20,131 nt of DNA from contig JBPCVQ010000116.1 in the NCBI GenBank assembly GCA_051010395.1, positions 1-20,131 on the forward strand. The letters run 5' to 3'. The notes under the pieces were generated by a model, which was not told where the DNA came from, did no database searches, and worked only from the letters and a program-made list of their open reading frames with translations. Made by a program: the position numbers and the translations under genes. This DNA comes from JANQPX01 sp051010395 (GTDB lineage: Bacteria > Pseudomonadota > Alphaproteobacteria > Geminicoccales > Geminicoccaceae). Below are positions 7,271 through 15,114 of the stretch, in pieces (within the stretch, counting starts at the first letter, position 1; the number at the start of each line of letters is the position of its first letter).

Positions 7271-8554
7271 ATGACAATTCTTCTAGGCTGCATCGCCGAC
7301 GATTTTACCGGCGCCACCGACCTTGCAAGCATGCTGGTCAGGCGCGGCATGCGCACAGTGCAGCTGATCGGTGTGCCCGATCTGCCTCCGGACATCGGCG
7401 ATGCTCAAGCCGTGGTTATCGCGCTGAAGTCCCGGCCCCTTCCGGCGGGCGAGGCAGCCCGCCAGGCGCTGGAAGCACTCGCCTGGCTTCAAGGCCAGCG
7501 CGCGCGTCAAATCCTCTTCAAATACTGCTCGACTTTCGATTCGACCGACGCCGGCAATATCGGGCCGGTCACCGAAGCGTTGATGTCGGCCCTCGATATT
7601 GATCTCGCCGTCGCCTGCCCGGCCTTTCCCGAAAATGGACGAACAGTCTTTCAAGGTCATTTGTTCGTGGGTAATCGCCTGCTCTCTGAAAGCTCGATGC
7701 GCCACCACCCGCTTACCCCGATGACCGACAGCGATCTGGTGGCCGTGCTCGGTCGGCAGTGTAAGGGCAAGGTGGGGCTCCTGCCCTATGCGGTCATCGA
7801 TCAAGGACCGGATGCTATTCGAGAGGCCATCGACAAACTGCGCGCCGAGGGGGTGCGTCATGCAATCGCCGATGCGATCACCGATCGGCATCTGATCGCG
7901 CTTGGCCATGCAACCGAAGGACTGAAGCTGATTTCCGGCGGTTCGGGCATCGCCCTCGGATTGCCTGACAATTTCCGCGACTCAGGGCTCTTGACCTCGT
8001 ACGGGACCGCCGATCAGGTTCCGCCGATCGATGGTGCTTCAGCGGTGCTCGCTGGCAGCTGCTCGACGGCAACCCGGGCACAGATCGAACATTTTCAAGG
8101 GCCATCTCACCGGATCGATGTCGGAGCCCTTTGTCGGGGCGGAAATGAAGTCGAGAAGGCGCTTAGCTTTGCCGACGCGAAACTTGGCAAGGCCCCCATC
8201 TTGATCCGCGCGTCCGCCTCGCCGAACGACGTCGCAAGAGTACAGGAAAAATTCGGGCGCGAGCGCGCAGGAGCCGCCACCGAAGAGGCGATGGCGAAGA
8301 TCGCCCTTGGCCTTAGGGATCGGGGTGTGCGCCGCTTTGTACTGGCGGGTGGCGAGACATCGGGTGCGATCGTCGGAGCCCTTGGCGTTGATGGTCTGCG
8401 TATCGGCCGATCCATTGATCCGGGCGTACCCTGGACCACCAGCCTTGACGAGAAGCCGCTGGCCCTGGCGCTGAAATCGGGCAATTTCGGCAGTGTCGAC
8501 TTCTTCACCAAGGCGTTCGAATGCCTCGACGATGTCAGCGTCGAAGCGGCATGA
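7271..8554 (+). CDS. otnK: 3-oxo-tetronate kinase (four-carbon acid sugar kinase)
   Basis: A 427-residue DUF1537-family kinase. The N-terminal substrate domain opens with LLGCIADDFTGATDLA (4-19), the family hallmark, followed by KYCSTFDSTDAGNIGP and CPAFPENGRTVFQGH. The C-terminal nucleotide domain has VLAGGETSGAIVGALG and ends with the conserved LALKSGNFG. OtnK phosphorylates 3-oxo-tetronate at O4 using ATP. The open frame extends upstream to 6950, but the family begins at the ATG at 7271; no strong ribosome binding site is visible there. The stop overlaps the start of otnC by ATGA, which indicates translational coupling and supports the shared pathway role. Confidence 0.93.
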   Translation: MTILLGCIADDFTGATDLASMLVRRGMRTVQLIGVPDLPPDIGDAQAVVIALKSRPLPAGEAARQALEALAWLQGQRARQILFKYCSTFDSTDAGNIGPVTEALMSALDIDLAVACPAFPENGRTVFQGHLFVGNRLLSESSMRHHPLTPMTDSDLVAVLGRQCKGKVGLLPYAVIDQGPDAIREAIDKLRAEGVRHAIADAITDRHLIALGHATEGLKLISGGSGIALGLPDNFRDSGLLTSYGTADQVPPIDGASAVLAGSCSTATRAQIEHFQGPSHRIDVGALCRGGNEVEKALSFADAKLGKAPILIRASASPNDVARVQEKFGRERAGAATEEAMAKIALGLRDRGVRRFVLAGGETSGAIVGALGVDGLRIGRSIDPGVPWTTSLDEKPLALALKSGNFGSVDFFTKAFECLDDVSVEAA

Positions 8555-9189
8555 GCCCTGAAGCAATCCTTCGCGAGGAGATCGTTGAACTTGGTCAGCT
8601 GCTCGCCTATCTCGGCCTCTCCCATGGCAGCACCGGCAATATCAGCGCGCGTTTGGATGATGGCTGGCTGCTGACACCGACCAACTCACGCCTCGGCCGG
8701 CTCGATCCGGCGCGCATCGCCAAGCTTGACGATCAAGGTCGCCATCTCGATGGCGACAAACCGTCCAAGGAGGCGTTCCTCCACCGCTGTGTCTACGAGA
8801 TGCGGCCGAGCGATCGCGCGATCGTCCATCTTCACTCGACCCACTCGGTGGCGGTTTCCTGCCTTGATAGACTGGATGAAGCGGACTGCATGCCGCCGCT
8901 CACAGCCTATTATGTGATGCGGGTCGGAAGGCTGCCGCTCGTTCCCTACTTTCCGCCCGGTGACGAACGGCTTGCAGCCGCCGTACGAGAACTCGCTGTC
9001 AATCACGCCTCCGTGCTGCTCGCCAATCATGGCCCGGTGGTCGCGGGCAAGAGCCTGGATGGCGCCGCCGGTGCGATCGAGGAACTCGAAGCCACAGCTA
9101 AGATTTTTCTGTTGCTCCAGGACCGGGCTACCCGGCCGCTGTCGGAGAATGACGTCGAGGAGCTTGAGCGGCGTTTCCCCAAGAGCTGA
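8551..9189 (+). CDS. otnC: 3-oxo-tetronate 4-phosphate decarboxylase (class II aldolase family)
   Basis: A 212-residue class II aldolase/adducin-type protein. Seen motifs: GSTGNIS (26-32) for phosphate binding, SKEAFLH with catalytic Glu74, zinc ligands in HLHS (His93 and His95), and ANHGP with His160. OtnC decarboxylates 3-oxo-tetronate 4-phosphate to dihydroxyacetone phosphate and CO2. The length is that of the family and the protein is soluble. The start at 8551 overlaps the otnK stop; an upstream in-frame ATG at 8521 would add ten residues encoded inside otnK and is unlikely. The related L-fuculose-phosphate aldolases are an alternative by fold, but pairing with otnK and denD makes OtnC the best call. 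Confidence 0.93.
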   Translation: MSPEAILREEIVELGQLLAYLGLSHGSTGNISARLDDGWLLTPTNSRLGRLDPARIAKLDDQGRHLDGDKPSKEAFLHRCVYEMRPSDRAIVHLHSTHSVAVSCLDRLDEADCMPPLTAYYVMRVGRLPLVPYFPPGDERLAAAVRELAVNHASVLLANHGPVVAGKSLDGAAGAIEELEATAKIFLLLQDRATRPLSENDVEELERRFPKS

Positions 9190-9216
9190 CGGTCGAACGC
9201 CTGGATCGGCACATGG

Positions 9217-9564
9217 TTATAGTGCCTGATAGGCCTCTGTAGCGCGCAGCCGAAGCGCTTCTGCTTCGCCGCTGCCCGCCTCGATCGCGGGTCGGGCAAG
9301 CGAAGCGTGAACCGCAAGATCGGGGGCGAGCAGTGTCTGTACTGCGCTCGCTACGGGTCTCGAGCGATCGTCACCAACAGCTTCGGCCGCGGAATCCACG
9401 GGCGGCGGTGCGCCTGGGGCAGAGGTTGCCGTTGGATCGTCAGCCGCTTGCAGCTCGGCTTGCTGCGCTCGGGTTTCGCCGATGTCGAATGCCTTGCTCT
9501 CCGCCTTTCGCCCCTCGCAGGACGGGCAATAGTCGACCGGTGGCATTAACGATACGGGCGTCAT
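9217..9564 (-). CDS. small CxxC, Ala/Pro-rich protein of unknown function
   Basis: A predicted 115-residue protein. It starts MTPVSLMPPVDYCPSCEGRK, so a CPSC pair lies close to the N-terminus and could bind metal or be redox-active; the rest is rich in Ala, Pro, Asp and Glu, probably disordered, ending in a short helix (EAEALRLRATEAYQAL). No signal peptide or membrane segment is seen. The frame is open back to a GTG at 9615; I prefer the ATG at 9564 (AAGAG 6 bases ahead), and one at 9546 is also possible. It follows the TPR gene on the same strand by 83 bp, suggesting cotranscription. I do not recognise a family, and the frame could be fortuitous in this GC-rich DNA. Confidence 0.5.
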   Translation of the reverse strand: MTPVSLMPPVDYCPSCEGRKAESKAFDIGETRAQQAELQAADDPTATSAPGAPPPVDSAAEAVGDDRSRPVASAVQTLLAPDLAVHASLARPAIEAGSGEAEALRLRATEAYQAL

Positions 9565-9647
9565 CGGCACTCTTGGGATGTGATTATGATCATCGGTCGG
9601 GCGGGCATGAGTCACGCCGCAATCTGGGGCGGCTCTTCAACACGCAT

Positions 9648-10217
9648 TCAGGCGGCATGGTGCCTTCTTCTCGCAGCCATCCCTCGATCGCGGGCGGTTG
9701 GCATCAGAAAAACTGCCGAGAACAGCCGCCGGATATCGGTCATGGCGTTCGGCTTGACCTTCGACCAATCGTCGCCTTCCGTTTCGGAAAGCCGGTTTTC
9801 ACGCCATAGGGTTTCGGTAATAGCTTGCCCTCGACGGATCAGGGCGTAGAAGCCTTCCTGGGTTTCTCGGTCGTAAGGAGCCGCCTCGACCTCGTCTGGC
9901 TTTGTCGAAGGGGCCATCCATGGAATCCAGCACCAGCTCTCCTCCCAGGCGATCATCGCCCGCTGAAAATAGTTGTTAGCCTGATGGATGCTTTCTCGGC
10001 GAACGAGGGCGAAGGCGTGGTTGCTGAAGCTGGTGGCGATCCTGGGGTCGCCGCGCTCGAAATGGCGCTCTGCGATCTCCAGAGCCTTTGCCCAATTCGT
10101 TCGCGCGGAAGTGGCGTCGCCGGTCCTGAAGGCCTGCAAGGCTTGTTCCTGACAGCGCTCCCAGGCGAGATCGACCGTGAGAGAACGACTGCGAGCGGCG
10201 TCGGCCGATGTCGCCAT
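9648..10217 (-). CDS. tetratricopeptide-repeat protein
   Basis: A 189-residue soluble protein. The N-terminal two thirds contain TPR-like helices: CQEQALQAFRTGDATSARTN and WAKALEIAERHF (about 22-55), then a SFSNHAFALVRRESIHQANN repeat and FQRAMIAWEESW (about 62-95). The next segment is unusually rich in tryptophan (WEESWCWIPWMAP) and is followed by a helical stretch (GFYALIRRGQAITETLWREN). The last 20 residues are basic and low complexity. TPR proteins act as scaffolds for protein-protein contacts; no partner is evident beyond the small CxxC protein behind it. The ATG at 10217 follows TGGAG at 6-7 bases. It is divergent from the flavoprotein gene. Confidence 0.75.
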   Translation of the reverse strand: MATSADAARSRSLTVDLAWERCQEQALQAFRTGDATSARTNWAKALEIAERHFERGDPRIATSFSNHAFALVRRESIHQANNYFQRAMIAWEESWCWIPWMAPSTKPDEVEAAPYDRETQEGFYALIRRGQAITETLWRENRLSETEGDDWSKVKPNAMTDIRRLFSAVFLMPTARDRGMAARRRHHAA

Positions 10218-10436
10218 AGAAAACTCCAGAAGAACAAGAACCCTTAGGTATTTCGATCAAGATAGCGTTAAGCCGGTTAAGTAATAATGAAAAAAATTTC
10301 GAAGATTTGGCCCAGAAAGATATTTACGATCGCAGATGCGCATTATTTTTGTTTTATTCAGAGCGCCGCAGGCATCCGTCTTTGACCCGATCATGAAGCT
10401 ATGCTTTGCTTGCATCTTGCCCGGAAAGGGAGGCGG
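10218..10436. promoter_or_regulatory. AT-rich divergent promoter region
   Basis: The 219 bp between the TPR gene (minus) and the flavoprotein gene (plus) contain a markedly AT-rich core at about 10265-10365, unlike the flanking genes. It includes a direct repeat GTTAAG (10267-10272 and 10276-10281) and an A-tract. The position implies promoters for both genes; individual -35/-10 boxes cannot be fixed. Confidence 0.45.
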
Positions 10437-11084
10437 ATGGCCATGATCGACGGATCCGAGATGGACTTCATCGAAAGCGAAGACGCCCTTCGCGCTCTCT
10501 ACGGCGAGCCCAACCCGCTTGCGTTGAAAAAGGAGCTGGATCACCTCGATCGGAACTGCCGCCGCTTCATCGAGCTTTCCCCCTTCCTTTGCCTGGCGAC
10601 CTCAGGCGCGGATGGCCGCGCGGACAACTCGCCGCGCGGCGATGCGCCAGGCTTCGTCGAGATCGAGGATGAGAGGACCCTGCTCATGCCCGATCGCCCC
10701 GGCAACAACCGCATCGATTCACTCGCCAATATCGTGCACCGGCCGGAAGTCGGTCTTCTGTTCTTCATTCCCGGCTTCACCGAAACGCTGCGGGTCAACG
10801 GGCGCGCCCGATTGACGACAGCCGAAGATCTCATGTCCCGATTTGCCGTGGACGGTCGTCCGCCAAGGCTGGTCGTGGTCGTCACGGTAGATGAAGCCTT
10901 CCTCCAATGCTCGAAAGCCCTGATCCGATCCAAGCTCTGGACGGAGGAAGCCAAGGTCGACCGCAAGGCCTTGCCCACGCTCGGCCGCATGATCGCCGAT
11001 GTGGTCGACGCCAAGGCGAGTGCCGCGACGGTCGAAGGCTATGACGACCTGATCGGCCAGAACGCCAGGGAAGAACTCTACTGA
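10437..11084 (+). CDS. PPOX-type FMN-dependent flavoprotein (MSMEG_1061-like)
   Basis: A 215-residue protein of the pyridoxamine 5'-phosphate oxidase-like split-barrel fold. Typical elements are SPFLCLATSGADGRADNSPRG (about 48-68), then LLMPDRPGNNRIDSLANIV (82-100) and VGLLFFIPGFTETLRVNGRA (105-124), which match the FMN-dependent PPOX subfamily known from MSMEG_1061. These proteins bind FMN or F420 and reduce varied substrates; the physiological substrate here is unknown, and it should not be taken for PdxH. An AAAGGGAGG run precedes two close ATGs at 10437 and 10443; the frame also opens at 10401. It lies 264 bp ahead of the ABC importer operon, on the same strand. Confidence 0.85.
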   Translation: MAMIDGSEMDFIESEDALRALYGEPNPLALKKELDHLDRNCRRFIELSPFLCLATSGADGRADNSPRGDAPGFVEIEDERTLLMPDRPGNNRIDSLANIVHRPEVGLLFFIPGFTETLRVNGRARLTTAEDLMSRFAVDGRPPRLVVVVTVDEAFLQCSKALIRSKLWTEEAKVDRKALPTLGRMIADVVDAKASAATVEGYDDLIGQNAREELY

Positions 11085-11140
11085 AAACAGCGACTATCCC
11101 GGTGGGCGAATGCATCGATCCCGCTGCCACAGATGGCGCG

Positions 11141-11167
11141 CTGACGATGCATCGTCAGGCGTTGACA
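11141..11167 (+). promoter_or_regulatory. 18-bp perfect palindrome followed by a TTGACA box
   Basis: CTGACGATG and CATCGTCAG abut to form a perfect 18-bp palindrome (11141-11158). Three bases later comes TTGACA (11162-11167), a consensus -35 hexamer, although the -10 position 17 bp on is poor. The site is about 190 bp ahead of the PotA-like gene. It looks like an operator for a dimeric regulator controlling the importer operon, an inference from symmetry and position. Confidence 0.5.
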
Positions 11168-11348
11168 ATCACAGTGTTTGGCCACCGCATGAGCAAATCG
11201 CGGCAAAATATGGTGTTGATGCAAGGAGGTATCGTAATTTCCTGTTTTTATTTTGGTCATCATCTGCCCTAATGTGGGCCAGATGTGTTTCGCTTGGTGA
11301 GAATGACGGCAAGAAAATCGACGAACAGGGCTTGGGAGAGCTTATCGC

Positions 11349-12443
11349 GTGGCTGACAATGAAGCCTATGTACGATTTGACGGCGTGCAAAAAAGCTATG
11401 ATGGCGAGACCTTGGTGGTCAAGAACCTCAATCTCGACGTCGCCGAGGGCGAGTTTCTGACCATGCTGGGGCCGTCAGGCTCCGGCAAGACGACATGCCT
11501 GATGATGCTGGCGGGTTTCGAGATCGCCACCCATGGCGAGATCGTATTGGACGGCCAGCCCATCAACAACGTGCCGCCGCACAAGCGCAATATCGGCATG
11601 GTGTTCCAGAACTATGCGCTCTTTCCGCATATGACCATCAGCGAGAACCTGGCCTTTCCGCTGGAAGTGCGCGGCATGGACAGGAGCGATGTCGAGACCC
11701 GGGTCAAGCGTGCGCTGGACATGGTGCAGCTCGGCGATTTCGGCCATCGACGGCCGGCGCAGCTTTCGGGCGGTCAGCAGCAGCGGGTCGCCGTGGCCAG
11801 AGCACTGGTGTTCGAGCCGAAACTGGTGCTGATGGATGAGCCTCTCGGCGCGCTCGACAAGCAACTGCGCGAACAGATGCAGTATGAGATCAAGCACATC
11901 CACGAAAATCTTGGCGTCACCGTCGTTTACGTGACCCACGATCAGAGCGAAGCGCTCACCATGTCGAACCGGATCGCGGTCTTCAATGACGGTGTGATCC
12001 AGCAGCTGGCGCCGCCGGAAGATCTTTATGAGCGCCCGGAAAACGCCTTCGTCGCCCAGTTCATCGGCGAAAACAACAAGCTCGCCGGGAAGATCAAGGG
12101 CTTCAATGGCCAGACCTGCCGGGTCGAGGTCGAAGGCGGCGAGATCGATGCGCTCGCGGTCAATGTGCGCGAAGGCGATAGCGACACGCTGCTCTCACTT
12201 CGTCCGGAGCGGGTGACCATCAACCCGGAGAACGGCGCCTTCGTCAATGTCTTCGAGGCCAAGGTCGAGGAGCAGATCTATCTCGGCGATCACATGCGAA
12301 CGAGGGTCAACGTCTGCGGCCACGACGACTTCATCGTCAAAGTCGCCAACGCGGCCGGTCATGTACATATCAAACCGGGAGATGTCGTGAACATCGGCTG
12401 GCATGCCGAGGACTGCCGGGCGTTGGACGCCCTTCCGAACTAG
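11349..12443 (+). CDS. ABC transporter ATP-binding protein, PotA-like
   Basis: A 364-residue ABC ATPase that powers an importer. Walker A is GPSGSGKTT (41-49), the Q-loop glutamine is Gln87 (MVFQNYALFPHMT), the signature is LSGGQQQRVAVARAL (139-153), Walker B is LVLMDEP (159-165), the D-loop LGALD follows, and the switch histidine is His197 in YVTHDQSEA. The remaining C-terminal part (about 240-355) is a TOBE domain typical of PotA/FbpC/UgpC-type subunits and used for regulation or substrate-related control. The start is a GTG at 11349 with GGGAG about 10 bases ahead. It is the first gene of a four-gene importer operon; spermidine/putrescine-type substrates are suggested by family only. Confidence 0.92.
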   Translation: MADNEAYVRFDGVQKSYDGETLVVKNLNLDVAEGEFLTMLGPSGSGKTTCLMMLAGFEIATHGEIVLDGQPINNVPPHKRNIGMVFQNYALFPHMTISENLAFPLEVRGMDRSDVETRVKRALDMVQLGDFGHRRPAQLSGGQQQRVAVARALVFEPKLVLMDEPLGALDKQLREQMQYEIKHIHENLGVTVVYVTHDQSEALTMSNRIAVFNDGVIQQLAPPEDLYERPENAFVAQFIGENNKLAGKIKGFNGQTCRVEVEGGEIDALAVNVREGDSDTLLSLRPERVTINPENGAFVNVFEAKVEEQIYLGDHMRTRVNVCGHDDFIVKVANAAGHVHIKPGDVVNIGWHAEDCRALDALPN

Positions 12444-12519
12444 GCCATGTTCTCACCATGATCCTGCGTTTGTGCTTATGTCAACACCAACAAAGCCTAA
12501 TCAACCAAGGGAGCTATCC

Positions 12520-13596
12520 ATGACGTTCAAAACCCTCCTTCTCGGCACGGCTGCGACCGTGCTTATCGCCGGCACGGCCGCCGCGAACGACCTGACCGTG
12601 GTCAGCTGGGGCGGCGCTTACACCAAGAGCCAGGTGGAAGCTTATCATAAGCCCTGGATGGCCAAGACTGGCAAGTCCATCATCTCCGAGGACTACAATG
12701 GCGGCCTCGCCGAGATCAAAGCCCAGGTCGATGCCGGCAACGTCACCTGGGACATCGTCGATCTCGAACTCTCGCATGCGATCGTCGGTTGCGACGAAGG
12801 TCTTCTCGAAGAAATCGACCCTTCGATTCTGCCGGCTGGTACGGACGGAACACCGGCTGAAGAAGATTTCATCGACGGTGCGATCAACGACTGCGCGGTT
12901 GCCAACATCGTCTGGTCGACCATCTTCGCCTATGACAAGGCTACTCTGCCAGAAGGGCCGACAGCTCTTGCCGATTTCTTCGATCTCGAGAAGTTCCCGG
13001 GGAAGCGTGGAATCAGGAAGACCCCGAAGGCCAATCTGGAAATGGCGCTGATCGCCGACGGTGTGGCGCCAGATGAGGTCTATGATCTGCTTGACACTGA
13101 TGAGGGCACTGATCGCGCATTCGCTAAGCTGGATAGCATCAAGGATCAGGTCGTCTGGTGGGAAGCCGGTGCTCAGCCTCCCCAGTTGCTTGCTGATGGC
13201 GAGGTCGTGATGACGACAGCCTATAACGGCCGCATCTTTAATGCAGCTATCGGCGAAGGCCAGGAATTCGAGATCGTCTGGGATGGGCAGATCCTCGACT
13301 TCGACCTCTGGGGCATTCCGAAAGGCGCGCCGAACAAGGAGAACGCTCTCGACTTCTTGACGTTCTCCACGGCGACCGAGCAGCTGGCAGCACAAGCGAG
13401 CTGGATTTCCTACGGTCCGGCCCGCAGGTCGGCCGGCCCGCTCGTCGGCCTTTACAATGACGGCAAAACCGAGATGGCGCCGCATATGCCGACAGAAGCA
13501 GCCAACCTGGAGACGGCCCTCGCAACCGATGCCGAGTTCTGGGCTGATAACGAGGACGAACTGAACGAGCGTTTCAGCTCGTGGCTTGCACAATAA
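12520..13596 (+). CDS. periplasmic substrate-binding protein, PotD/PotF-like
   Basis: A 358-residue exported binding protein. The N-terminus is a Sec signal peptide (MTFKTLLLGTAATVLIAGTA) with probable cleavage after Ala22, before the mature DLTVVSWGGAYTKSQ that opens family 1 polyamine/iron-type binding proteins. Further marks are KAQVDAGNVTWDIVDLE, Cys91 (VGCDEG) and Cys125 (NDCAVAN), which may form a disulfide, and VVMTTAYNGRIFNA. The cargo is likely a small cationic or amino-acid-like compound such as a polyamine, but residues are not sufficient to prove it. The ATG at 12520 has AAGGGAG six bases ahead; the open frame extends back to 12403 within potA. Strong ribosome binding suits the high expression expected of binding proteins. 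Confidence 0.92.
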   Translation: MTFKTLLLGTAATVLIAGTAAANDLTVVSWGGAYTKSQVEAYHKPWMAKTGKSIISEDYNGGLAEIKAQVDAGNVTWDIVDLELSHAIVGCDEGLLEEIDPSILPAGTDGTPAEEDFIDGAINDCAVANIVWSTIFAYDKATLPEGPTALADFFDLEKFPGKRGIRKTPKANLEMALIADGVAPDEVYDLLDTDEGTDRAFAKLDSIKDQVVWWEAGAQPPQLLADGEVVMTTAYNGRIFNAAIGEGQEFEIVWDGQILDFDLWGIPKGAPNKENALDFLTFSTATEQLAAQASWISYGPARRSAGPLVGLYNDGKTEMAPHMPTEAANLETALATDAEFWADNEDELNERFSSWLAQ

Positions 13597-13606
13597 GACC
13601 ATTGAA

Positions 13607-13657
13607 CGAACCGTCGGGCGGAAGATTGCAGCAACGCAGTCCCTTCCCGACGGTTCG
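13607..13657 (+). terminator. 12-bp inverted repeat behind the binding-protein gene
   Basis: CGAACCGTCGGG (13607-13618) and CCCGACGGTTCG (13646-13657) are perfectly complementary across a 27-base loop, in the 102-bp gap between the binding-protein gene and the first permease gene. ATTTGA follows, not a true T-run. Such hairpins often stabilise the abundant binding-protein mRNA segment or partly terminate transcription, lowering permease expression. Confidence 0.6.
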
Positions 13658-13698
13658 ATTTGACTATGAGCAACCATCGTAAGGATAGAGCGTCTTAG

Positions 13699-14964
13699 AT
13701 GACGGATATGACCGCACCTGCCTCTATAAGTCCGGTCCTTGCCGCCGACGGGACGCCACTTAGGAAAAAGCTCGCGCAGGCGTTATTCGTCAGCCGCCTC
13801 CGGGCTCTGGGTCTGGTCGCCCCTCTGCTCCTTTTCATCGTGGCGAGCTTCATCATTCCGATCCTGCTCCTGCTTTGGCAAGGCGTGAGCAATAACACCT
13901 ACGCCAAAAACATGCCGGCAAGCACAGAGTTGCTCGAATCGTGGGATGCGTCGAGCGAGCCGGATGAGGCGATGTTTACAGCCCTCGTGAATGACCTCGT
14001 TGCCGCGCGTGAAGCCAAAACGATCGGCAGGGTCGCGACCCGCGTCAACCGGGAGCAAGGCGGTACGCGCTCGCTGTTCACATCGACGGCACGAAAAGCC
14101 AAGAAGATGGAGCCGCCCTTCAAGGAGGCGATGCTGGACACCGATGAAGAATGGGGCGACATTGAGGTCTGGCAGGCTATGAAGATCGCAGCGAAAAGCA
14201 CGACGCCCGCCTTCCTCGCAGCCGCTGTAGACTTCGACTATAAGGCAGACGGCAGCTTCGAGCGGGTCGAAGAGCAGCAGCGCATCTATGTCTGGCTGTT
14301 CGTGAAAACCATCCTCGTGGCGCTTGCAGTCACCATCTCTTGCATCCTCCTCGGCTTTCCCGTGGCCTATCTGCTAGCGCATCTGCCGGTGAAGACTTCG
14401 AACCTCCTGATGATTCTGGTGCTGCTGCCGTTCTGGACCTCGCTCCTGGTGCGCACCACCGCCTGGATCGCCATGCTGCAGAGTGAGGGGGTCTTGAACG
14501 ATCTTGCCGTAACCTTCGGGATCACCGGTGACGATCAGCGCTTCTCCCTGATCTACAACATGACCGGCACGCTGATCGCCATGACCCATATCCTGCTGCC
14601 GTTCATGATCCTGCCGCTCTATTCGGTGATGAAGACCATTCCGCCTTCCTTCATGCGCGCTGCCAAGTCCCTTGGCGCCACCAACTGGACGGCCTTCTGG
14701 CGGGTCTACGCACCGCAGACCGTTCCAGGCATCGGAGCAGGCTCCTTGCTCGTCTTCATCCTGGCGATTGGCTACTACATCACGCCGGCGCTCGTCGGCG
14801 GCCAGGACGGCCAGCTGATCTCCAACTTCATCGCCTACCACATGCAGAGATCGCTGAACTGGTCGCTGGCGGCCGCACTCGCCATCTTCCTCCTGGCCGT
14901 GGTGCTCGCCCTCTACTGGATCTACGACCGCCTGGTCGGCATCGACAACATGAAGTTGGGCTAG
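13699..14964 (+). CDS. ABC transporter permease, PotB-like, with long periplasmic insert
   Basis: A 421-residue inner-membrane permease. Transmembrane helices are seen at about 37-60, 197-222, 235-256, 290-310, 345-366 and 388-408. The cytoplasmic EAA loop that contacts the ATPase is at about 319-345 (MRAAKSLGATNWTAFWRVYA). Typical PotB proteins have about 275-300 residues; here a hydrophilic insert of about 135 residues (61-196), rich in charged residues, separates helices 1 and 2 and should lie in the periplasm. Similar enlarged permeases occur in alphaproteobacterial importers. The ATG at 13699 is used; another in frame is at 13708. It shares a reading frame with the next permease across a single TAG. 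Confidence 0.9.
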   Translation: MTDMTAPASISPVLAADGTPLRKKLAQALFVSRLRALGLVAPLLLFIVASFIIPILLLLWQGVSNNTYAKNMPASTELLESWDASSEPDEAMFTALVNDLVAAREAKTIGRVATRVNREQGGTRSLFTSTARKAKKMEPPFKEAMLDTDEEWGDIEVWQAMKIAAKSTTPAFLAAAVDFDYKADGSFERVEEQQRIYVWLFVKTILVALAVTISCILLGFPVAYLLAHLPVKTSNLLMILVLLPFWTSLLVRTTAWIAMLQSEGVLNDLAVTFGITGDDQRFSLIYNMTGTLIAMTHILLPFMILPLYSVMKTIPPSFMRAAKSLGATNWTAFWRVYAPQTVPGIGAGSLLVFILAIGYYITPALVGGQDGQLISNFIAYHMQRSLNWSLAAALAIFLLAVVLALYWIYDRLVGIDNMKLG

Positions 14965-15114
14965 TGGTATGACCACCTCATTGACTTTGGGCCTGAGCCC
15001 AGCGGGAACGGTTTCATCCAGCGATCGAGATCGTGTCCGGGCCACCGACGTTCGGTATATGGTCGCCGGCAGCGTTGCACGGTCTCCATCAAATCAACGA
15101 AGTGGCTGCGTCAC
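14965..15114 (+). other. 150-bp gap between the two permease genes, open in frame
   Basis: Permease genes of such operons usually abut or overlap, but here 150 bp separate them. The gap has 50 sense codons in the frame shared by both permeases, with no stop after the first gene's TAG and no ATG/GTG/TTG start. The encoded stretch would be basic (SRSCPGHRRSVYGRRQRC). A short hairpin GGGC-4-GCCC (about 14989-15000) lies near its start. Confidence 0.5.

Noticed and set aside
12514..13677. 387-residue minus-strand open frame
   Set aside because: It is antisense to the periplasmic binding-protein gene, which has a signal peptide, ribosome binding site and family motifs.
14374..15045. 223-residue minus-strand open frame covering the permease gap
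   Set aside because: It is mostly antisense to the first permease; composition is Glu/Asp/His/Arg-rich as in shadow frames, and it does not explain the gap.
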